From Isoptericola sp. BMS4 (GTDB lineage Bacteria; Actinomycetota; Actinomycetes; Actinomycetales; Cellulomonadaceae): a DNA stretch of 64,000 bases. Within the stretch, counting starts at the first letter, position 1; every line of letters starts with the position of its first letter. The stretch covers positions 186,001-250,000 of the forward strand of contig NZ_SIRP01000001.1 in the NCBI RefSeq assembly GCF_011634835.1, given 5' to 3'. The translations under genes and the position numbers were made by a program. Below are positions 33,506-43,087 of the stretch, in pieces. The notes beneath the pieces were generated by a model. The model did no database searches and was not told the origin of the DNA. It saw nothing but the letters and a program-made list of their open reading frames with translations.

Positions 33506-33746
33506 GGGAGTCTCCTCGCGGTCGTGCGTCGTGGTGGGCTCGGGGGTGCGGGCGATAGGCGTGATCGGTCCTTCGGTCGGGTCGGAGGGGCGCACGGGCC
33601 GCTCTCCTCGGCCGCGCGAGCGGCCGGAGGTCGAGACCCGGCGAACAGTCGAACCTGCTCAGAGGGCTCGTCTATTCCCGCCACGCCGACGTTCACCCGA
33701 CGACCACGCGGTCCGCACGCCGTCGCTGCACGCGAGCGCCGGGCGC

Positions 33747-35006
33747 TCAGTCGAGGGGGTCGCGCACGATCGGGCACGTCATGCAGCGCCCTCCGCCACG
33801 CCCTCGCCCGAGCTCCGCCCCGACGATCTCGACGACCTGGACCCCGGCGTTCCGCAGCGCCGCGTTCGTCTGGGTGTTGCGGTCGTAGGTGAACACGACA
33901 CCCGGCTCGACGGCGACGGCGTTGTTGCCGGAGTCCCACTGCTGCCGCTCGGAGGCGTACACGTCGCCGGCGGTCTCGACGACCCGCAGCCGCGGCAGGC
34001 CCATCGCCTCCGCGACCACGTCGACGAAGGGCTTGCCCCGGGCGTCGACCACCTCGACGCCGGGCGAGCGGTCGCTCGGGTACAGCACGTAGGGGCGGAT
34101 GCCGTCGACGATCCGTGGGTGCACGGTCACCAGGTCGCGGTCGGCGAAGGTGAACACGGTGTCCAGGTGCATGGCGGCACGGAGTCGCGGCATGCCGGCG
34201 ACCACCACCTGGCGCGCCGCGCCGGCGTCGAACAGCGCCTTGGCGAGCTGGCTGATCGCCTGCCGCGACGTGCGCTCGCTCATCCCCACGAGCACGACAC
34301 CGTCGCCGACGGGCATGACGTCGCCGCCCTCCAGGGAGGCCTGGGCCCAGTCGACCTCAGGGTCCCCCCACCACACCGTCGCGTCACGGTAGCCGGGATG
34401 GAAGGCGTAGACCGCCTTCATCAGCAGGGTCTCCTCCTTGCGCGCCGGCCAGTACAGCGGGTTGAGCGTGAGCCCGCCGTAGATCCAGCACGTGGTGTCC
34501 CGCGTGTAGAGGGTGTTGGGCAGCGGCGGGAGGAGGTACTCGCGGGCGTCCGGCGACTCGTGGGCCAGGGAGACGTAGCCCGTGCGGTAGTCGTCCGGCA
34601 GGTCGGCGGTGGACAGCCCGCCGAGCAGGTAGCGGGTCAGCTCCGCCGGCGCCAGGCCGTCGAGGTAGGCCCGTGCGGGCTCGACGAGCCCCAGCCCCAC
34701 CCGGTTCGGGACGACCTTGCGGTCCAGCAGCCACGCGCGCGCCCGCAGGTCCGCCATCGTCTCCGCGAGCAAGTCGTGCAGCTCGACGACCTCCACCCCG
34801 CGGGCACTCAGCTGGTCGACGAAGTCGGCGTGGTCGCGCTGCGCGGCCTCCACCCACATGACGTCGTCGAAGAGCAGCTCGTCGGAGTTCGTGGGGGTGA
34901 GACGCTCGTGCGCGAGGCCGGGCGCGCACACCAGCACCTTGCGCAGGCGGCCGACCTCGGAGTGGACGCCGTGGGTGGCAGCCGGTGCCGCGGGCGTGGT
35001 GGTCAT
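33747..35006 (-). CDS. arcA: Arginine deiminase
   Basis: A 419-residue amidinotransferase-fold enzyme that converts arginine to citrulline and ammonia in the cytosol. Signatures: [20 protein letters not shown] at the start, [22 protein letters not shown], the active-site MHLDTVFTF (His) and the C-terminal GGGRCMTCP with nucleophile Cys408. All catalytic positions are intact. The usual partners arcB, arcC and arcD are not next to it, so it may serve arginine breakdown or pH defence through genes elsewhere. The 150 bp downstream hold no other gene that I can see. Confidence 0.95.
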   Translation of the reverse strand: MTTTPAAPAATHGVHSEVGRLRKVLVCAPGLAHERLTPTNSDELLFDDVMWVEAAQRDHADFVDQLSARGVEVVELHDLLAETMADLRARAWLLDRKVVPNRVGLGLVEPARAYLDGLAPAELTRYLLGGLSTADLPDDYRTGYVSLAHESPDAREYLLPPLPNTLYTRDTTCWIYGGLTLNPLYWPARKEETLLMKAVYAFHPGYRDATVWWGDPEVDWAQASLEGGDVMPVGDGVVLVGMSERTSRQAISQLAKALFDAGAARQVVVAGMPRLRAAMHLDTVFTFADRDLVTVHPRIVDGIRPYVLYPSDRSPGVEVVDARGKPFVDVVAEAMGLPRLRVVETAGDVYASERQQWDSGNNAVAVEPGVVFTYDRNTQTNAALRNAGVQVVEIVGAELGRGRGGGRCMTCPIVRDPLD

Positions 35007-35128
35007 GGGCGCGAACCTCTCGTCGGCCGGCCCGGGTCGGTGGTGGTGGCCGCCTGCGGGGGCGGCCACCACCACGATGCTGGCACGGTGCGCGGGCCGG
35101 CGCGCGGCGAAGCCCCGGGCGGGCGGCG

Positions 35129-35401
35129 TCAGGCCGCGGGCTTGCGTCCCGACGCCCCCGCGACGATCGAGACCCCGACGGCGGCCAGCGCGACCTGCAG
35201 CGCGAGCTCGATCCAGTCGATGCCGCCGGTGTCGCTCACGCCGATCAGGCTCGCGACCCAGGTTCCGATGAGCGCGGCGACGATGCCCACGAGGATCGTC
35301 GCGATGATCGAGATGTTCTGCCGGCCGCGCAGCACGAGGCGGCCCAGCGCCCCGATGACGGCGCCGATGATGATCGCGGTGAAGATGCCGCTGATGGTCA
35401 T
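35129..35401 (-). CDS. GlsB/YeaQ/YmgE-family stress membrane protein
   Basis: A 90-residue protein with three hydrophobic segments and the Gly-rich helix pattern [46 protein letters not shown], the transglycosylase-associated family signature. Members are stress-induced small membrane proteins of unknown mechanism. It lies 44 bp downstream of the P-type ATPase gene on the same strand and may be co-transcribed. Confidence 0.88.
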   Translation of the reverse strand: MTISGIFTAIIIGAVIGALGRLVLRGRQNISIIATILVGIVAALIGTWVASLIGVSDTGGIDWIELALQVALAAVGVSIVAGASGRKPAA

Positions 35402-35445
35402 GGTCCGGCCTCCCTGGTCGATGCTCCGGGTGTGGTGCCGTGAAC

Positions 35446-38217
35446 CTACGCCCGTTCGGCGGCCCTCACGACTCGCGACGCGCCGGCACCAGGCGTGCGG
35501 CGGCGCGCACCCAGCCACTTCACGACCTCGACGAGGAGGAAGACGAGGACGGCCAGCCCGAGCGTCTTGCCCCACTCGACGAGCCCGATCGGCGCCGAGT
35601 CGAACCAGGCGTGCATGAACGGCGCGTAGACGAACACGCACTGCAGGGCGACCAGGGCCGCCGCGCTGACCCAGACGACGCGGTTGCCGCGCAGCACGTC
35701 GAGGGTGAGGCTCGACGAGTCCAGGAACCGGCAGCTGAACAGGTAGGCGAGCTGACCCAGGGCCAGCATCGTCACCGCCGTCGTCTGCGCCTCGTCGAGC
35801 GGTGCTCCCTGCGCCCGCTCGGCGTAGAAGGCGAACATCGTGGCGCCGCCGATGAGCAGGGAGACGACGAGGACCCGGCGGGCGAAGACGGCGTCCAGGA
35901 TCGACGCCCCGGGATCGCGCGGCGGCCGGTCCATGACGTCGGCCTCCGCCTTCTCGTACGCGAGCCCGAGCGACAGGGTGACGGCCGTGATCATGTTGAT
36001 CCACAGCACCTGCACGGGGGCGAGCGGCAGCGTCAGGCCGAACAGCACGGCCACGAGGATGACGAGCGACTGGGCGCCGTTGGTCGGCAGCAGGAAGAGC
36101 ACGGACTTGCGGATGTTGTCGTAGATCCGCCGCCCCTCCTCCACCGCCCCCTCGATCGTGGCGAAGTTGTCGTCGGCGAGCACCACCTCGGCAGCCTCCT
36201 TGGTGGCCTCCGTGCCCTTGATGCCCATCGCCACGCCGACGTCGGCCTGCGTGAGCGCCGGGGCGTCGTTGACGCCGTCGCCCGTCATCGCGACGACCTC
36301 GCCGTGCGCCTGCAGCGCGGAGACGATGCGGATCTTGTGCTCCGGGCTGGTGCGGGCGTACACGCCCACGTCGCGCACGACGGCGCGCAGCTGCTCGGTG
36401 GTCATCCGCTCCAGCTCGGGCCCCGTGAGCACCGCCGGGGCGTCGTCGTCCGGCGCGCCGTCGACGATCCCCATCTCGCGGCCGATCGCGACGGCGGTGC
36501 CGGCGTGGTCGCCGGTGATCATCGTGACCCGGATGCCGGCGGCCCGGCAGCGCGCGATCGCGTCGATCGCCTCGGGCCGCGGCGGGTCGACGATGCCGAC
36601 CAGGCCGCACAGCTCCAGGCCGTCCGGGCCGTCCAGGTCCGCCACGTCGAGCGTCGTGGCGCCAGGGTCGGCGCGGCGGCGGGCGGCGGCCAGCACGCGC
36701 AGGCCCTGCCCGCCCAGCGCGTCGATGCGCCCCTCCCAGAAGGCGCGGTCCAGCGGCTCGGGGCCGCCGTCCGCGGCGGTCTGGGTGGTGCAGCGGTCCA
36801 GGACGCGGTCGGGGGCGCCCTTGACGTGCACCTGGACCTCGCCGTCCGGGCCGCGGTCGAGCGTGGCCATGAACTTGTTCTCCGACTCGAACGGGACGAG
36901 GTCGATGCGTTCCCAGCCGCGGTGGTCGACGCCCGCCTTCATCCCGAGGGTGCGCAGCGCTCCCTCGGTCGGCTCGCCCACCAGCCGCCAGCCCTCGGCG
37001 GCGTCGTCGGCCGGCACCACGCGGGCGTCGTTGCAGAGCATCATCACGGTCGCGACGGCGGCGAGGTCCGGGTGGCCGTCGAGCTCGGCGGCGCGCCCGT
37101 CGGCGGTCACCCCGCCGTCGGGCGCGTACCCGGCGCCGTCCACGTCGAACTCGCCGGCCGCGGTGCGCACCGACCGGGCGGTCATCTCGTTCTTGGTCAG
37201 CGTGCCGGTCTTGTCCGAGCAGATGGTCGTCACCGACCCGAGCGTCTCGACGGCGGGCAGCCTGCGCGTGATCGCGCGGCGCCGCGCCATCTGCTGCACG
37301 CCGAGGGCGAGCGTGATCGTCACCAGGGCCGGCAGCCCCTCCGGCACGGCCGCGACGGCGAACCCGATCGACGCCGAGACCAGCTCGGGCACGTCGAAGT
37401 CGTGCACCAGACGCCCCACGAGGACCATCACCACGGCCATGCCCAGGATGAGCACGGCCAGCCCCTTGCCGAAACGGTCGAGCTGGCGGGTCAGAGGGGT
37501 CTCGAGGTCCCCGACCTGGGAGATCATCGTCTGGATGCGGCCGATCTCGGTGGCCTCGCCCGTCGCGGTGACGACGCCGACCCCCTGCCCCGCCGCGACG
37601 AGGGTGCTGGAGAACAGCATGCTCGTGCGGTCCCCGACGCCGGACTCGGCGTCGACGGCGTCGACCCGCTTGCTCGCCGCGACCGACTCCCCGGTGAGCG
37701 CCGACTCCTCGACGCGCAGGTTGGTGGCCCGCAGCAGCCGCACGTCCGCCGGGACCCGGTCCCCCGAGCGCACGCGGACGACGTCCCCGGGGACCACGTC
37801 CTCGGCGTCGACCTGCGTCCACGCGCCGTCGCGCCGGACCTCCGCGTGCGGGGACAGCATGGTGCGGATCGCGTCGAGCGCGCTCTCCGCGCGTCCCTCC
37901 TGGACGAACCCGATCGCCGCGTTGATCACCGCGACCGCGAGGATGACGGTGAAGTCGACCCAGTCGCCGAGGATCGCCTTGAGCACCGCGGAGACGAGCA
38001 GGATGTAGATCAGCACGTCGTCGAAGTGCACGGCGACCCGCTTCCACAGCGGGTCGCGCTCCGGCGGAGCGAGCCGGTTCGGACCGAACCGCCCGAGGCG
38101 CGCCGCCGCCTCGGCGCCGTCCAGCCCGTCCCGGCCGACGCCCTGGGCGGCGAGCACCTCCTCGGGCGCAAGCGCCCAGGGCCGCGGTGCGGCGACGACG
38201 TCCTGCGCAGATGCCAT
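35446..38217 (-). CDS. P2-type cation-transporting ATPase (PacL/SERCA-like)
   Basis: A 923-residue P-type ATPase, complete: N-terminal cation-ATPase domain, TGES actuator loop near 175, phosphorylation motif [10 protein letters not shown] with Asp near 335, nucleotide domain with KGAPDRVL, hinge [11 protein letters not shown] near 650 and ten membrane helices. Helix 4 has AVPEGLPA as in P2A calcium pumps. Helix 5 reads PTNGAQS and helix 6 [12 protein letters not shown], so residues that in SERCA bind calcium (Glu in NxGE, Asp in NLVTD) are Gln and Ala. The ion is therefore uncertain; Ca2+, Mn2+ or a monovalent cation are all possible. Confidence 0.88.
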   Translation of the reverse strand: MASAQDVVAAPRPWALAPEEVLAAQGVGRDGLDGAEAAARLGRFGPNRLAPPERDPLWKRVAVHFDDVLIYILLVSAVLKAILGDWVDFTVILAVAVINAAIGFVQEGRAESALDAIRTMLSPHAEVRRDGAWTQVDAEDVVPGDVVRVRSGDRVPADVRLLRATNLRVEESALTGESVAASKRVDAVDAESGVGDRTSMLFSSTLVAAGQGVGVVTATGEATEIGRIQTMISQVGDLETPLTRQLDRFGKGLAVLILGMAVVMVLVGRLVHDFDVPELVSASIGFAVAAVPEGLPALVTITLALGVQQMARRRAITRRLPAVETLGSVTTICSDKTGTLTKNEMTARSVRTAAGEFDVDGAGYAPDGGVTADGRAAELDGHPDLAAVATVMMLCNDARVVPADDAAEGWRLVGEPTEGALRTLGMKAGVDHRGWERIDLVPFESENKFMATLDRGPDGEVQVHVKGAPDRVLDRCTTQTAADGGPEPLDRAFWEGRIDALGGQGLRVLAAARRRADPGATTLDVADLDGPDGLELCGLVGIVDPPRPEAIDAIARCRAAGIRVTMITGDHAGTAVAIGREMGIVDGAPDDDAPAVLTGPELERMTTEQLRAVVRDVGVYARTSPEHKIRIVSALQAHGEVVAMTGDGVNDAPALTQADVGVAMGIKGTEATKEAAEVVLADDNFATIEGAVEEGRRIYDNIRKSVLFLLPTNGAQSLVILVAVLFGLTLPLAPVQVLWINMITAVTLSLGLAYEKAEADVMDRPPRDPGASILDAVFARRVLVVSLLIGGATMFAFYAERAQGAPLDEAQTTAVTMLALGQLAYLFSCRFLDSSSLTLDVLRGNRVVWVSAAALVALQCVFVYAPFMHAWFDSAPIGLVEWGKTLGLAVLVFLLVEVVKWLGARRRTPGAGASRVVRAAERA

Positions 38218-38283
38218 GTCGCCATTCCACCCGCGATCCCGCGGGCGCGCGCGACGACGGCGTCGCCGTCCACACGCCGCGGG

Positions 38284-39978
38284 TCAGTCCGTGCTGCCGT
38301 ACTCCTGCTCCCGCAGCCACGCGAGGTGGGCGTGCACCAGCGGCAGGACGGACGCGCCCTCGCCGCTCGCCGACGCGACGCGCTTCATCGACCCGGCCCG
38401 CACGTCGCCGACCGCGAAGACGCCACGCAGCGTCGTTTCCAGGCTGGCGGGCGGGCGCCCGTCGACCCACGACCCGGTCGGCACGTCGCGCCCCGTGAGC
38501 ACGAACCCGTGGTCGTCACGGGCAAGACCGTCGGGCAGCCAGCCGCAGTCGGGCCGCGCCCCGATGAGGCAGAACAGCCCGTCCGCGAGCGCCCACGACC
38601 GTTCCCCGGTGTCCAGGTCCTCGATCACCAGGTGCTGCAGGTGGCCGTCGCCGCCCCCGTCGACGACGGCGGCGCGGGGCCGGACGGCGATGGTCGGCGT
38701 CGCCTCGATCTCGCGCACCAGGTAGTCGGACATGGTCTCGGACAGCCCGCCGCGCCGGACGAGGATCGTCACCGTCCCGGCGAACTTCGCGAGGTGGATC
38801 GCGGCCTGGCCGGCGGAGTTGCCGCCCCCGACCACGTAGACGGTCCGGTCGGCCATCTCCCGCGCCATCGAGCTGGCCGCGCCGTAGTAGACGCCCGCCC
38901 CGACCAGGTCGTCGACGCCGGGCACGCCCAGGCGTCGGTAGGCGACGCCGGTGGCCAGGACGACGGTCCGGGCGCACAGCTGCGCGCCGTCGACGTGCAC
39001 GTGGTGGTGCTCGGGCTCGCCGGCCGGACCGGGCTCGACCCGCACGGCGGGGCGGCCCGTGTAGAAGCGTGCCCCGAAACGCCCGGCCTGGACGCGGGAG
39101 CGCTGCGCGAGCCGCATCCCCGAGATCCCGCGCGGGAAGCCGAGGTAGTTGCGGATCATCGAGCTCGACCCCGCCTGGCCGCCGATGGCGTCCCGCTCCA
39201 GCACGACCGTCGACAGACCCTCGGACGCCGCGTACACGGCGGCGGCGAGACCGGCCGGGCCGGCGCCCACGACGGCCACGTCGGCGATCTCCCCCGGCGG
39301 GATGCCGTCGTGGCCCCCGTACATCGCCTCCGCCACGGCCGCGGCCGTGGCGGAGGTGAGGATGCGCCCGTCGTACGACCGGACCACCGGGAGCCCGGCG
39401 CCGGCCCCGGCGGACTCCAGGACGTCGCGTGCGGCGTCGTCGCCGGGCGCGAGGGTGCGGTGGGGCACGCCGAGCCGCTCGAGGAGGTCGTGCACGGCGG
39501 CGGCGGTGCGGTCCCCGGGGTGCGCGACGACGTCGGTCGCCGTGACGGTCGGGCGGGCCACCGACCACCCCCACTCGGACAGCAGCTCCACGAGGGCGAC
39601 GTGGAACTCCTCGTCGCGGGCGCCGCGCGGGATGCCGACGAAGGTGTCCATGTCGCGGCGCAGCGCGGCGGCGCGCATCTCGTCCAGCGCCCCCGCGTAC
39701 TCCTCCGTCGGCAGCAGGGCGACCCGTCGGGCCGTCGCGGAGACGGCGGGCACCTGGTGCAGCAGCTCGATCGCGCCGCCGTCGGGCAGCCGGTTCTCCG
39801 CGGCGACCATGGCCACGAGGCTGCTCGCGCGCACCAGGTCGCGCAGCCGGTCGAGCGCGGCGGCTCCCGAGCGGACGAGCTCGACCTGATAGTCGCGGTC
39901 GTAGCGGGCGCGGAACTCGTCCTCCACGCGCTGTGCGTGCGCGTCGGCCACGAGCAGGATCACAGGGCGGTCGGCCAT
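38284..39978 (-). CDS. Receiver-like/thioredoxin reductase-like flavoprotein lacking the redox CxxC
   Basis: A 564-residue protein. Residues 1-120 resemble a response-regulator receiver, but the phosphoacceptor position reads AAENRLPDG, with Glu where Asp is expected. A short thioredoxin-like linker domain follows (about 135-215). Residues about 230-560 match the FAD/NADPH module of thioredoxin reductase: VVGAGPAGLAAAVYAA (FAD), VVGGGNSAGQAAIHL (NADPH) and FAVGDVRAG. The CATC redox motif is replaced by YYGAASSMA, so disulfide reduction by the classic route is impossible. It is divergent from a UBP zinc-finger gene and near an NhaA-DsbA fusion. Confidence 0.85.
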   Translation of the reverse strand: MADRPVILLVADAHAQRVEDEFRARYDRDYQVELVRSGAAALDRLRDLVRASSLVAMVAAENRLPDGGAIELLHQVPAVSATARRVALLPTEEYAGALDEMRAAALRRDMDTFVGIPRGARDEEFHVALVELLSEWGWSVARPTVTATDVVAHPGDRTAAAVHDLLERLGVPHRTLAPGDDAARDVLESAGAGAGLPVVRSYDGRILTSATAAAVAEAMYGGHDGIPPGEIADVAVVGAGPAGLAAAVYAASEGLSTVVLERDAIGGQAGSSSMIRNYLGFPRGISGMRLAQRSRVQAGRFGARFYTGRPAVRVEPGPAGEPEHHHVHVDGAQLCARTVVLATGVAYRRLGVPGVDDLVGAGVYYGAASSMAREMADRTVYVVGGGNSAGQAAIHLAKFAGTVTILVRRGGLSETMSDYLVREIEATPTIAVRPRAAVVDGGGDGHLQHLVIEDLDTGERSWALADGLFCLIGARPDCGWLPDGLARDDHGFVLTGRDVPTGSWVDGRPPASLETTLRGVFAVGDVRAGSMKRVASASGEGASVLPLVHAHLAWLREQEYGSTD

Positions 39979-40094
39979 GCGGCCAGCGTAGGTCGCGGCG
40001 CCTCCGCGCGGGGAGCTGCCCTCGGACTGTTGCCCTGCCCGCGCCGAGGGGCCACGCTGGTCGGGCCCGACGAGCGACGACCGAGGAGCGCCGG

Positions 40095-40382
40095 ATGACG
40101 AGCTGCACGCACCTGGACGGGATCTCTCCCGTCGCGCCCGAGACCACCGGTGAGTGCCCGGAGTGCGTCGCGACCGGAGGCACGTGGGTGCACCTGCGCG
40201 CGTGCCTGGGCTGCGGGCACGTGGGGTGCTGCGACTCGTCGCCGGCGAGGCACGCGACCGCGCACTTCCGCACGAGCGCCCACCCCGTCATGCGCTCGAT
40301 CGAACCCGGCGAGCACTGGGGGTACTGCTTCCCCGAGGCGGTGCTCATCCCCGGGCGGGAGATGCCCGGGGCCGCGTCGTAG
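40095..40382 (+). CDS. UBP-type zinc-finger protein
   Basis: A 95-residue protein with CTHLDGI, CPECVATGGTWVHLRACLGCGHVGCCDSSPARHATAHF and GYCFPE, the Cys/His pattern of the ZnF-UBP domain that in eukaryotes reads ubiquitin C-termini. In actinobacteria, which may carry Pup rather than ubiquitin, its ligand is unknown. ATG at 40095 follows GAGGAG. It is divergent from the flavoprotein at 39978 and 62 bp upstream of the NhaA-DsbA gene, likely in one operon with the latter. Confidence 0.85.
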   Translation: MTSCTHLDGISPVAPETTGECPECVATGGTWVHLRACLGCGHVGCCDSSPARHATAHFRTSAHPVMRSIEPGEHWGYCFPEAVLIPGREMPGAAS

Positions 40383-40444
40383 GCGGGCCGCCCGGAGGCG
40401 TGCGCGTCATAGGCTCTGTCCGGCGGCGAGGACGGGAGGGCCTG

Positions 40445-42268
40445 ATGTCGGTGGTGTCCCTGCGCGAACGGCTGCGCACCGAGTCCGGCGCGGCTCTGCT
40501 GCTGCTCGGCGTCACGGTGGCGGCCCTGGTCTGGGCCAACTCGCCCTTCTCCGGCGCGTACGAGCACCTGTGGGAGCTGCCGATCCACGTGGACGTCGGC
40601 GACCTCCGCTTCGACATGGACCTGCACCACTGGGTCAACGACGGCCTCATGGTGCTGTTCTTCTTCGTCGTCGGGCTCGAGGTGCGACAGGAGCTCGCGA
40701 TCGGGTCGCTGCGGCAGCGCAGCCAGCGACTCGTGCCGCTCGTCGCCGGGACGACGGGGGTGCTCGTGCCCGCCCTCGTGTTCCTCGCGGTCGCCGGCCA
40801 CGCGGCGCCGGGCGGCTGGGGCGTCGTCGTCGGCACCGACACGGCGTTCCTGCTGGGCGTGCTCGCGCTCGTCGGGCCGGCGATGTCGAGCCAGCTGCGC
40901 GTGCTGCTGCTCACCCTGTCCGTCGTCGACGACTTCCTCGCCGTGGGGATCATCGGCGTCGTCTACTCCGAGGACGTGCGCCTCGGAGCGCTGCTGCTGG
41001 CGGTCGCGTGCCTCGGTGTGCTGTGGCTGCTGGGCCGGATGCGCGAGTGGCGCAGCGCCCCGTACGTCGTCGTGGTCGTGGTGCTGTGGGGCGCGACGGT
41101 GCAGGCGGGCGTGCACCCGTCGATCGCGGGGATGCTGGCCGGGCTGCTCGTGCCGGCCCTGGCGACCGAGCGCGCCGACGTGCTGCAGGCGAAGAGCCTG
41201 TTCCGGGACTACTGGCAGTCGCCGAGCGCCAGCGTCGCCCGCAACGCGAGCGCGGGCCTCGCCCGGTCCATCTCGGTGAACCACCGCCTGCACGAGGCGC
41301 TGCGCGGCCCGGTGTCGCTCGTCGTCGTGCCGGTGTTCGCGCTCGCCAACGCCGGCGTCGACCTGCGGGGCGGCGCGCTGGGGGACGCGCTCGGGTCGGT
41401 CGTGACGTGGGGCGTCGTCGCCGGCCTGGTGGTGGGCAAGCTCGTCGGCATCGGGCTCGGCACGTGGGCGGCGGTGCGCGCCCGGCTCGGCACCCTGCCC
41501 GACGGCGTGGGACCGGGCAGCGTCCTGGGCGGCGCCGCGCTTTCCGGGATCGGGTTCACGGTGTCGCTGCTCGTCGTGGACCTCGCCTTCGACGACCCGG
41601 CCGTCGCCCAGGCCGCGACGGTCGGGGTGCTGCTGGCCATGGTGATCGCGTCGCTGGTGGGCTGGGTGGTGTTCACCGTGGCACGGGTGCGCTTCGGCGA
41701 GGACAGCGCCGACCTGCCCATGGCGCTCTCCCCCGCCGTCGACCCGGCCCGCGACCACGTGAAGGGCGACGACGACGCGGCGCACACCGTCGTCGAGTAC
41801 CTCGACTTCGAGTGCCCGTTCTGCGCCCGCGCCACCGGCATGGGCGCCGAGCTGCGCGCCCACTTCGGCGACCGGGTGCGCTACGTGGTGCGCCACCTGC
41901 CGCTGACCGACGTGCACCCGCACGCCTACCTGGCCGCGGTCGCGGCGGAGGCGGCGCACCGGCAGGGCCGGTTCTGGGCGATGCACGACGAGCTGTTCGC
42001 CCACCAGTCCCGCCTGGAGCCCGGCGACCTGCGCGAGCACGCCGCCGCCGCGGGCCTGGACCTGGCGCGGTTCGACGCCGACATGGCCGACGACGCCCTG
42101 CACGTGCGGGTCCGCGACGACATGGCGAGCGCGCGGGCCAGCGGCGCGCGCGGCACCCCGACCTTCTTCCTGGACGGGGTGCGGCACCGCGGCCCGCACG
42201 ACGCGCGGACGCTCGTCGCGGCGCTGGAGGCGAACGAGCTCGACCCGGCGCGGCGACGCCGCTCCTGA
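40445..42268 (+). CDS. nhaA: NhaA Na+/H+ antiporter fused to a DsbA-like thioredoxin domain
   Basis: A 607-residue fusion. Residues about 1-410 are NhaA with the ion-binding aspartate pair in LSVVDDFLAVGIIG and the helix-10 lysine region in LVVGKLVGIGLG; about 435-600 are a DsbA-like thioredoxin with CPFC in DFECPFCARAT and the cis-Pro loop GTPTFFLDG. Both halves look functional. The thioredoxin domain follows the last membrane helix; its side of the membrane is not certain from sequence. ATG at 40445. NhaA-DsbA fusions are known in actinobacteria, but their role is poorly defined. Confidence 0.92.
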   Translation: MSVVSLRERLRTESGAALLLLGVTVAALVWANSPFSGAYEHLWELPIHVDVGDLRFDMDLHHWVNDGLMVLFFFVVGLEVRQELAIGSLRQRSQRLVPLVAGTTGVLVPALVFLAVAGHAAPGGWGVVVGTDTAFLLGVLALVGPAMSSQLRVLLLTLSVVDDFLAVGIIGVVYSEDVRLGALLLAVACLGVLWLLGRMREWRSAPYVVVVVVLWGATVQAGVHPSIAGMLAGLLVPALATERADVLQAKSLFRDYWQSPSASVARNASAGLARSISVNHRLHEALRGPVSLVVVPVFALANAGVDLRGGALGDALGSVVTWGVVAGLVVGKLVGIGLGTWAAVRARLGTLPDGVGPGSVLGGAALSGIGFTVSLLVVDLAFDDPAVAQAATVGVLLAMVIASLVGWVVFTVARVRFGEDSADLPMALSPAVDPARDHVKGDDDAAHTVVEYLDFECPFCARATGMGAELRAHFGDRVRYVVRHLPLTDVHPHAYLAAVAAEAAHRQGRFWAMHDELFAHQSRLEPGDLREHAAAAGLDLARFDADMADDALHVRVRDDMASARASGARGTPTFFLDGVRHRGPHDARTLVAALEANELDPARRRRS

Positions 42269-42286
42269 CGCCCGTGACTCCAGGGC

Positions 42287-42730
42287 TCAGGCGGTCGGCT
42301 CCTTGACCGTCTTCATGCGGAACCGCGAGCTCGCCCGCCGGATGCCGGGCACCTCGAGCATCTTCTCCATGTGGAACCGCTCGTAGGACTCGAGGTTCGG
42401 TACGGCGACGCGCACGAAGTAGTCCGGGGAGCCGAAGAGCCGCTGCACCTCCACCACCTCGTCGAACGCGGTGAGGGCTGCCTCGAACCGCCGCACCGTG
42501 GTGCGGTCGTTGACGAGCAGGTCGATGTCGACGAGCACCTCGAACCCCCGGCCCAGCGACTCCGGGTCGATGACCGCCCGGTACCCGCGGATGACGCCGT
42601 CGGCCTCCAGCCGCTGCACCCGCCGCAGGGTGGGCCCGGGGGTGAGGTTGACCCGGTCCGCGAGCTCGACGTTGGTCATGCGGCCGTCGGCGGTGAGGGC
42701 GTCGACGATCGCCCGGTCGATGGCGTCCAT
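42287..42730 (-). CDS. Lrp/AsnC-family regulator
   Basis: A 147-residue Lrp-type regulator: HTH in residues 1-50 (MDAIDRAIVDALTADGRMTNVELADRVNLTPGPTLRRVQRLEADG) and an RAM ligand domain with FEVLVDIDLLV and GSPDYFVRVAVPNLESYERF. It follows azlD by 36 bp on the same strand, so azlC-azlD-lrp form an operon. By analogy to other systems it likely represses azlCD in response to branched-chain or other amino acids. Confidence 0.9.
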   Translation of the reverse strand: MDAIDRAIVDALTADGRMTNVELADRVNLTPGPTLRRVQRLEADGVIRGYRAVIDPESLGRGFEVLVDIDLLVNDRTTVRRFEAALTAFDEVVEVQRLFGSPDYFVRVAVPNLESYERFHMEKMLEVPGIRRASSRFRMKTVKEPTA

Positions 42731-42766
42731 GGGCTCATCCTCCCCCGGACTGCCGAACGAGTTCGG

Positions 42767-43087
42767 TCAGACGACGTTGACGAGCAGCACGAACGTCAGC
42801 GTGCCCGCGCCGACGCTGAGCAGGGTGCGCCGGCCGGCCGCCACGTGCACGGCCGCGGTGACCGCGACGGCGACGAGCGTTTGCCACAGCCGGTCGTCGG
42901 CGGCGCTGCTCCGGAACGTGCTGGCGGCGAGGATGAGCAGCACGCCCGCGGGCATCCACCCGGACATCGACCGCACGAGCCGCGACTCGCGCAGCGGCCC
43001 CAGCACCGCGAACGGGAGGGCGCGCAGGGCGAACGTGATGCCGAAGACGATGCCGAGGATCGCCAGCAGGTAGCCGGGGTCAGGCAC
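42767..43087 (-). CDS. azlD: Branched-chain amino acid exporter small subunit
   Basis: A 106-residue membrane protein of the AzlD/BrnE family: GIVFGITFALRALPFAVLGPLRESRLVRSMSGWMPAGVLLIL with the conserved Ala-Leu-Pro-Phe and MP-x-GVL motifs. It works with AzlC in exporting branched-chain amino acids. GTG start overlaps the azlC end by 8 bp. Confidence 0.88.
   Translation of the reverse strand: MPDPGYLLAILGIVFGITFALRALPFAVLGPLRESRLVRSMSGWMPAGVLLILAASTFRSSAADDRLWQTLVAVAVTAAVHVAAGRRTLLSVGAGTLTFVLLVNVV

Noticed and set aside
38284-39978. Thioredoxin reductase (trxB)
   Set aside because: Nucleotide sites fit, but the redox CxxC is missing and an N-terminal receiver-like domain is present.
35440-40098. 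A 1,552-codon plus-strand open frame opposite the P-type ATPase and flavoprotein genes
   Set aside because: It spans two clear genes on the other strand and an intergenic gap, and its composition is shadow-like with no domain pattern.
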